64,000 nt of DNA, taken from the NCBI RefSeq assembly GCF_000759715.1, contig NZ_BBLU01000014.1:62001-126000 (forward strand), read 5' to 3'. The notes below the pieces were generated by a model, which saw nothing but the letters and a program-made list of their open reading frames with translations, did not search any database and was not told the DNA's origin. This document shows positions 59,471 through 64,000 of this stretch, piece by piece. The first letter of the stretch is position 1. Each line of letters opens with the position of its first letter. This DNA comes from Demequina mangrovi (lineage in GTDB: Bacteria > Actinomycetota > Actinomycetes > Actinomycetales > Demequinaceae). Both the position numbers and the translations under genes were made by a program.

Positions 59471-61144
59471 ATGCGGAACCCGTCCCACCTGCGTCGCACG
59501 GCCATCGTCGCCGGCGTCGCGGCCTCGGCGCTGACGCTCGCCGCCTGCTCCGGCGGCGACTCCGACACCGAGTCGAGCGCGGACGCGACCGGCGGCGCTG
59601 TCGCCGGCGCATCGGAGCCGATCATCATCGGCACCACCGACAAGATCACCACCATCGACCCGGCCGGCTCGTACGACAACGGCTCGTTCGCGGTGATGAA
59701 CCAGGTCTTCCCGTTCCTGCTCAACACCCCGTACGGCAGCCCCGACGTCGAGCCCGACATCGCGGTCTCGGCCGAGTTCACCGCGCCGACCGAGTACACC
59801 GTGGTCCTCAAGGAGGGCCTGACGTTCGCCAACGGCAACGCGCTCACGTCCTCGGACGTGGTCTTCACGTTCGACCGCATGCAGGCGATCTTCGAGTCGG
59901 GCGCTGACGACGGCAACGGCCCGGGCTCGCTGCTGTGGAACCTCGACCACGCCGAGGCCATCGACGACACCACGGTGGTCTTCCACCTGCTGTCGGAGAA
60001 CGACCAGACCTTCGCGCAGATCCTGTCGTCGCCCGCGGGCCCCATCGTCGACGAGGACGTCTTCGCCGCCGATGCGCTCACGCCGGACTCCGACATCGTC
60101 GCGGGCAACGCGTTCGCCGGTCAGTACGTCATCACCGACTACGACCAGAACAACCTCATCAGCTACGAGGCGAACCCCGACTACATGGGTCTGCTCGGCG
60201 CCGCCAACGCGGAGATCGTCGACGTGAAGTACTACGCCGAGGAGTCGAACCTCAAGCTCGACATCCAGCAGGGCAACATCGACGTCGCGTTCCGCTCGCT
60301 CTCCGCGACGGACATCGCGGACCTCCGCGAGGACGAGAACGTCCAGGTCGTCGACGGCCCCGGCGGCGAGATCCGCTACATCGTGTTCAACTTCGACACG
60401 ATGCCGTACGGCGCCACCACGGACGAGGCCGACGAGGCCAAGTCGCTCGCGGTCCGTCAGGCCGTGGCCGACATCGTCGACCGCGAGGAGATCGCCGAGC
60501 AGGTCTACGCCGGGACCTTCACCCCGCTGTACTCCTACGTCCCCGCGGGCCTCACCGGCGCCACCGAGTCCCTCAAGGGCCTCTACGGCGACGGCGAGGG
60601 CGGCCCGGACGCCGACAAGGCGGCCGCCACGCTCGAGGAGGCCGGCGTCGAGACCCCGGTCGCGCTCAGCCTGCAGTACAACCCGGACCACTACGGCTCG
60701 GGCTCGGCTGACGAGTACGCCCTGGTCAAGGACCAGCTCGAGGCCTCCGGCCTGTTCACCGTCGACCTCCAGTCGACCGAGTGGGTCCAGTACGCCAAGG
60801 ACCGCACCGCCGACGTGTACCCGGCCTACCAGCTCGGCTGGTTCCCGGACTACTCGGACGCGGACAACTACCTGACCCCGTTCTTCTACGAGGGCGGCTT
60901 CCTGGGCAACCACTACTCGAACCCGACCGTGGACGACCTGATCGTCGCGCAGGGCACCGAGGTCGACGCGGACTCGCGCACCGCCCTCATCGAGGAGATC
61001 CAGGACACCGTCGCGGGTGACCTCTCGACCCTGCCGCTGCTGCAGGGCGCGCAGGTCGCGGTGACCGGTGTGGACGTCTCGGGTGCTGCGGACACCCTCG
61101 ACGCCTCGTTCAAGTTCCGCTACGCCGCCCTCTCGAAGGGCTGA
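59471..61144 (+). CDS. Peptide ABC transporter substrate-binding lipoprotein
   Basis: 557 residues, SBP family 5 (DppA/OppA type). Lipobox LAAC in the signal RRTAIVAGVAASALTLAAC; mature protein begins with a Ser/Asp-rich linker. Family motifs: VVLKEGLTFANGNALTSSDVVFTFDR and, late, WFPDYSDADNYLTPFF. AAGGAGG lies 8 nt before ATG 59471. First gene of the importer operon, followed by a strong hairpin that probably sets expression ratios. Confidence 0.94.
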   Translation: MRNPSHLRRTAIVAGVAASALTLAACSGGDSDTESSADATGGAVAGASEPIIIGTTDKITTIDPAGSYDNGSFAVMNQVFPFLLNTPYGSPDVEPDIAVSAEFTAPTEYTVVLKEGLTFANGNALTSSDVVFTFDRMQAIFESGADDGNGPGSLLWNLDHAEAIDDTTVVFHLLSENDQTFAQILSSPAGPIVDEDVFAADALTPDSDIVAGNAFAGQYVITDYDQNNLISYEANPDYMGLLGAANAEIVDVKYYAEESNLKLDIQQGNIDVAFRSLSATDIADLREDENVQVVDGPGGEIRYIVFNFDTMPYGATTDEADEAKSLAVRQAVADIVDREEIAEQVYAGTFTPLYSYVPAGLTGATESLKGLYGDGEGGPDADKAAATLEEAGVETPVALSLQYNPDHYGSGSADEYALVKDQLEASGLFTVDLQSTEWVQYAKDRTADVYPAYQLGWFPDYSDADNYLTPFFYEGGFLGNHYSNPTVDDLIVAQGTEVDADSRTALIEEIQDTVAGDLSTLPLLQGAQVAVTGVDVSGAADTLDASFKFRYAALSKG

Positions 61145-61149
61145 CACAT

Positions 61150-61187
61150 CGGCGTGCGGGAGGGTCTCACGGCCCTCCCGCACGCCG
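61150..61187 (+). terminator. Intra-operon hairpin after the peptide-binding-protein gene
   Basis: 15-bp perfect stem CGGCGTGCGGGAGGG / CCCTCCCGCACGCCG with an 8-nt loop, 5 bp after the stop and 49 bp before the permease gene. Likely attenuator. Confidence 0.8.
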
Positions 61188-61236
61188 CTGTCGTCCTCGC
61201 AGTTCATCGGCCCGTCGGGCCAGTCAGGACCCACGC

Positions 61237-62325
61237 ATGACCACCACGTCGGAAGCCCCGGCGAAGCGAGCCGGCGCCCCCCGCGCCTGGGCGAAGAAGC
61301 CCGGAGGCTCGCTCGGCCGCTACATCGCGGTTCGCGCCCTTCTCATCATCCCCACCGTGTTCATCCTGGTGACCACGGTCTTCGTGCTGATGCGCACGAC
61401 CGGTGACCCGATCACCGCCGCGCAGGGCGGCCGCCTCCCGGCGGACCAGCTCGCCGAGCGCATCCACGAGGCCGGCTACGACCGGCCCATCCTGGTGCAG
61501 TACCTCGACTACCTGGGCGGCGTCTTCACCGGCGACTTCGGCACCACGCTGTCCGACCGCCGCGAGGTCACGGACGTCATCGTCCACTTCGGCGCCGCGA
61601 CGCTCGAGCTCGCGTTCTACGCGCTCATCGTCGCCTTCGCGGTCGGCATCCCGCTGGGCCGCCTCGCCGCCTTCCACCGCGACCGCTGGCCCGACGCGGT
61701 CTACCGCATCGGCGCGATCCTCGCGTATGCGACCCCGGTCTTCTTCGCGGGCCTCATCCTCAAGCTCATCTTCTCGGTGTGGCTCGACATCCTCCCGGTC
61801 GCCGGACGCGCGGACACGCGCACCGAGCTCACGCTGTCCCGGCAGGACGGCGCGACCGGGATCTACCTCATCGACGCGATCAAGACGGGCGATCCGGCCG
61901 TGATCGGCAACGTGCTCCAGCACGCGATCCTCCCGGCGCTCGCGCTCGGCCTGCTCACCGCGGGAGTGTTCCTCCGCGTGGTCCGCACCAACGTCATCTC
62001 GACCTTCGGCGCCGGCTATGTCGACGCGGCCCGCTCGCGCGGCGTCTCCGAGCGCCGCCTTCTGCGCAAGCACGCGTACCGGCCCGCGCTCATCCCGATC
62101 GTCACCGTGGTGGGCCTGCAGATCGCGCTGCTGCTCGGCGGCGCGGTCCTCACCGAGACCACGTTCGAGTGGAAGGGGCTGGGCTTCCAGCTCTCGCAGT
62201 ACCTGCAGGCGCGCGACTTCGTCGCCGTCCAGGGCATCGTCGTGGTCCTCGCGGTCATCGTGGCCATCACCAACTTCATCGTCGACATCATCGCGGCGCT
62301 CATCGACCCGAGGGTGAGGTACTGA
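61237..62325 (+). CDS. Dipeptide/oligopeptide ABC transporter permease, DppB type
   Basis: 362 residues, six membrane segments plus a soluble loop after the first. The BPD_transp_1 domain has FLRVVRTNVISTFGAGYVDAARSRG and RKHAYRPALIPIVTVVG, an EAA-like loop. C-terminal NFIVDIIAALIDPRVRY is typical of DppB/OppB. The next permease starts 1 bp after the stop. Confidence 0.94.
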   Translation: MTTTSEAPAKRAGAPRAWAKKPGGSLGRYIAVRALLIIPTVFILVTTVFVLMRTTGDPITAAQGGRLPADQLAERIHEAGYDRPILVQYLDYLGGVFTGDFGTTLSDRREVTDVIVHFGAATLELAFYALIVAFAVGIPLGRLAAFHRDRWPDAVYRIGAILAYATPVFFAGLILKLIFSVWLDILPVAGRADTRTELTLSRQDGATGIYLIDAIKTGDPAVIGNVLQHAILPALALGLLTAGVFLRVVRTNVISTFGAGYVDAARSRGVSERRLLRKHAYRPALIPIVTVVGLQIALLLGGAVLTETTFEWKGLGFQLSQYLQARDFVAVQGIVVVLAVIVAITNFIVDIIAALIDPRVRY

Positions 62326-62326
62326 C

Positions 62327-63403
62327 ATGGCCTCCGCCGCCGCCACCGCCCCCGCGGCCACCGCATCGTCCCGTCCGTCCCGCTGGACCCGGCTCCCCGT
62401 GATCTCGCAGCTGCGTCAGAGCGTGGGCCTCCAGCGCGGCATGCTCGTCGCGGGCCTGGTGCTCACCGGGATCTTCCTGCTCACCGCGCTGCTCGCGCCG
62501 ATGCTCGCGCCGTACGGCTTCTCGCAGCTGCGCGACGAGGACGGCAGCTTCGGCTCGCTCCAGGAGCCGTCGAGCGCGCACCTGCTCGGCACCACCGTGG
62601 GCGGCTACGACGTCCTGTCGCGCCTCATCTGGGGCTCGCGCACGGCGCTGCTCGTCATCATCGTCGCGGTCGCCGCCTCGATCCTCGTCGGCGTCACGCT
62701 CGGCCTCATCTCCGGCTACTTCGGCGGCTGGCTCGACCGGGTGCTCGTGGTGATCGCCGATGCGATCTACGCGTTCCCGTCGCTGCTGCTCGCGATCGTG
62801 CTCGCGATCGTCATCTCGGGCGGCCAGTCGAGCATGTGGGGAGGCATCCTCGCGGCCGCGCTGTCGATCACGGTGATCTTCATCCCGCAGTACCTCCGCG
62901 TCACGCGCGCCGAGGTGATCCGCATCAAGTCCGAGGCCTTCGTCGAGTCGGCGCGCGTCATCGGCGCGAGCCACGCGCGGATCATGATCCGTCACGTGCT
63001 GCGCAACTCGACTCGGACGATGCCGCTCATCCTCACGCTCAACGCCTCCGAGGCGATCCTCACGCTCGCGGGCCTGGGCTTCCTCGGCTTCGGCATCGAG
63101 CCGACCGCGGCCGCCGAGTGGGGATACGACCTCAACAAAGCCGTCTCCGACGTCACCTCCGGCATCTGGTGGACCTCGGTGTTCCCCGGCATGGCGATCG
63201 TGCTCGTGGTGCTGGGACTCACGCTCGTGGGCGAGAGCCTCAACGACCTCTCCGACCCGCGCCTGCGCAAGCGCGCCGCGGGCGCCGAGCCCGTCGAGGA
63301 CCTCGGGGTCGACCTCGGGGACGATGCCCCGGTCGCGCCGGGCGCACCCGCCGGGGCTCCCGAGCCCGCCGCACCCGCCGCCGCGAAGGAGGCCTCCGCA
63401 TGA
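62327..63403 (+). CDS. Dipeptide/oligopeptide ABC transporter permease, DppC type
   Basis: 358 residues. An N-terminal Ala/Pro-rich tail, OppC_N segment around LVLTGIFLLTALLAPMLAPYGF, then the BPD_transp_1 domain with EAFVESARVIGASHARIMIRH (EAA loop) and GLGFLGFGIEPTAAEWG-like sequence. The C-terminus is a long Ala/Pro-rich tail containing one in-frame copy of the 9-mer. Overlaps the ATPase gene by 4 bp. Confidence 0.94.
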   Translation: MASAAATAPAATASSRPSRWTRLPVISQLRQSVGLQRGMLVAGLVLTGIFLLTALLAPMLAPYGFSQLRDEDGSFGSLQEPSSAHLLGTTVGGYDVLSRLIWGSRTALLVIIVAVAASILVGVTLGLISGYFGGWLDRVLVVIADAIYAFPSLLLAIVLAIVISGGQSSMWGGILAAALSITVIFIPQYLRVTRAEVIRIKSEAFVESARVIGASHARIMIRHVLRNSTRTMPLILTLNASEAILTLAGLGFLGFGIEPTAAAEWGYDLNKAVSDVTSGIWWTSVFPGMAIVLVVLGLTLVGESLNDLSDPRLRKRAAGAEPVEDLGVDLGDDAPVAPGAPAGAPEPAAPAAAKEASA

Positions 63404-64000
63404 CCGACATCGTCGACATCCAGGACCTCTCGGTCACGTTCGCGACGGACTCCGGACCCGTCCGCGCCGTCGACGGGGTGTCCCTCAGCGTCCAGCCGGG
63501 CGAGGTGCTCGCCGTGGTGGGCGAGTCCGGCTCCGGCAAGACCGTCACCGCGAAGACCATCCTCGGCCTGCTCCCCGAGACCGCGCACGTGCGCGGCGCG
63601 GTGGTGCTGCGCGGGCGCGACGACGCCGAGGGGGCCGATGTGGCCGCCATGTCCGCGTCGCAACTGCGGAGGATGCGCGGCCGCGACGCCGCGATGGTGT
63701 TCCAGGAGCCCTCGACCGCGCTCAACCCCGTGTTCACCGTGGGCTGGCAGATCATCGAGGGCCTCCAGGCGCACGGCAGCTACACCAAGGCCGAGGCGCG
63801 CGAGAAGGCCATCGACGTGCTGCGGCGCGTGGGCATCCCGGACCCCGAGGTGCGCATCGACCACTACCCGCACCAGTTCTCGGGCGGGCAGAAGCAGCGC
63901 ATCGTCATCGCGCAGGCGCTCATCCTCGACCCCGGCGTCATCGTCGCGGACGAGCCGACCACGGCGCTCGACGTCACGGTCCAGGCCGAGATCCTCGACC
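63400..64000 (+). CDS. Dipeptide ABC transporter ATP-binding protein, DppD type (3' truncated)
   Basis: Only the first 200 codons are in the window. Walker A GESGSGKTV, Q-loop FQEPSTALNP, signature FSGGQKQR and Walker B VIVADEPTTALD are all visible. ATG 63400 overlaps the DppC stop (ATGA). By position it should continue into a DppD-DppF fusion or be followed by DppF. Confidence 0.93.
   Translation, partial: MTDIVDIQDLSVTFATDSGPVRAVDGVSLSVQPGEVLAVVGESGSGKTVTAKTILGLLPETAHVRGAVVLRGRDDAEGADVAAMSASQLRRMRGRDAAMVFQEPSTALNPVFTVGWQIIEGLQAHGSYTKAEAREKAIDVLRRVGIPDPEVRIDHYPHQFSGGQKQRIVIAQALILDPGVIVADEPTTALDVTVQAEILD

Overview
The window is a high-GC (roughly 70%) actinobacterial chromosome segment. DUF3073, bldC, a DUF222/HNH protein, a fused NUDIX-phosphatase of the MutT1 type, three LacI regulators and many promoters of the TANNNT-N6/7-start (leaderless) kind point to Micrococcales, probably a Cellulomonas/Demequina-like soil or marine saccharolytic organism. 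The family-level placement is inference.

Layout. 0-1.5 kb: tail of a carbohydrate ABC importer (two permeases). 1.6-4.6 kb: a small membrane protein overlapping purF, then purM. 4.9-9.3 kb: DUF3073, bldC, ogt, an EamA exporter, a holin-X-like membrane protein, a nucleoside hydrolase and a TetR regulator with two operators. 9.4-10.6 kb: a small accessory patch (orphan membrane protein, IS3-type orfA remnant) against three tRNA genes (Phe, Asp, Glu), all on the minus strand. 10.7-15.1 kb: a minimal metalloprotease, then galK-galE and an NCS2 nucleobase permease on the minus strand. 15.3-24.4 kb: a pentose/monosaccharide catabolic block: lacI, araD-araA, a ChvE/GguA/GguB-type monosaccharide importer and its own lacI. 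Each regulator has a recognisable pair of operators. 24.4-39.7 kb: mixed housekeeping and catabolic genes (LacI, SDR, carbonic anhydrase, FMN reductase, BCCT transporter, GH3 beta-glucosidase, DUF222-HNH, siderophore-interacting protein, aldo/keto reductase, RibD-C and YCII proteins, an ECF sigma factor with a probable membrane anti-sigma partner, an NTF2-like protein). 39.7-42.5 kb: three lipoprotein genes, two of which share an almost identical export leader but have different bodies, ending at a gene fragment and tRNA-Lys. 42.6-54.9 kb: VanZ, a phosphotransferase, azlCD, a tandem DUF1540 protein, msrB with a coupled gene of unknown function, the NUDIX-phosphatase overlapping ppk, and a GbsR/MarR-regulated ABC-2 exporter. 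55-59.3 kb: a second ABC-2 exporter with two separate ATPases, a PAP2 phosphatase and a cupredoxin-like lipoprotein. 59.4-64 kb: a dipeptide/oligopeptide ABC importer that runs off the window.

How the parts work together. Sugar uptake (partial MalFG-type system, ChvE/Ggu-type system), sugar entry enzymes (galKE, araDA, GH3) and local LacI repressors form a plant-polysaccharide diet module; araB is missing from the arabinose operon. Both solute-binding-protein genes are followed by strong hairpins inside the operon, which should give excess binding protein over membrane subunits. The most unusual signals are not genes. A 9-mer GGACGATGC/GCATCGTCC occurs 29 times (hand count), far above expectation and on both strands. 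Long imperfect inverted repeats sit in three convergent intergenic regions. There is no rRNA operon, no CRISPR array and no intact mobile element in the window.
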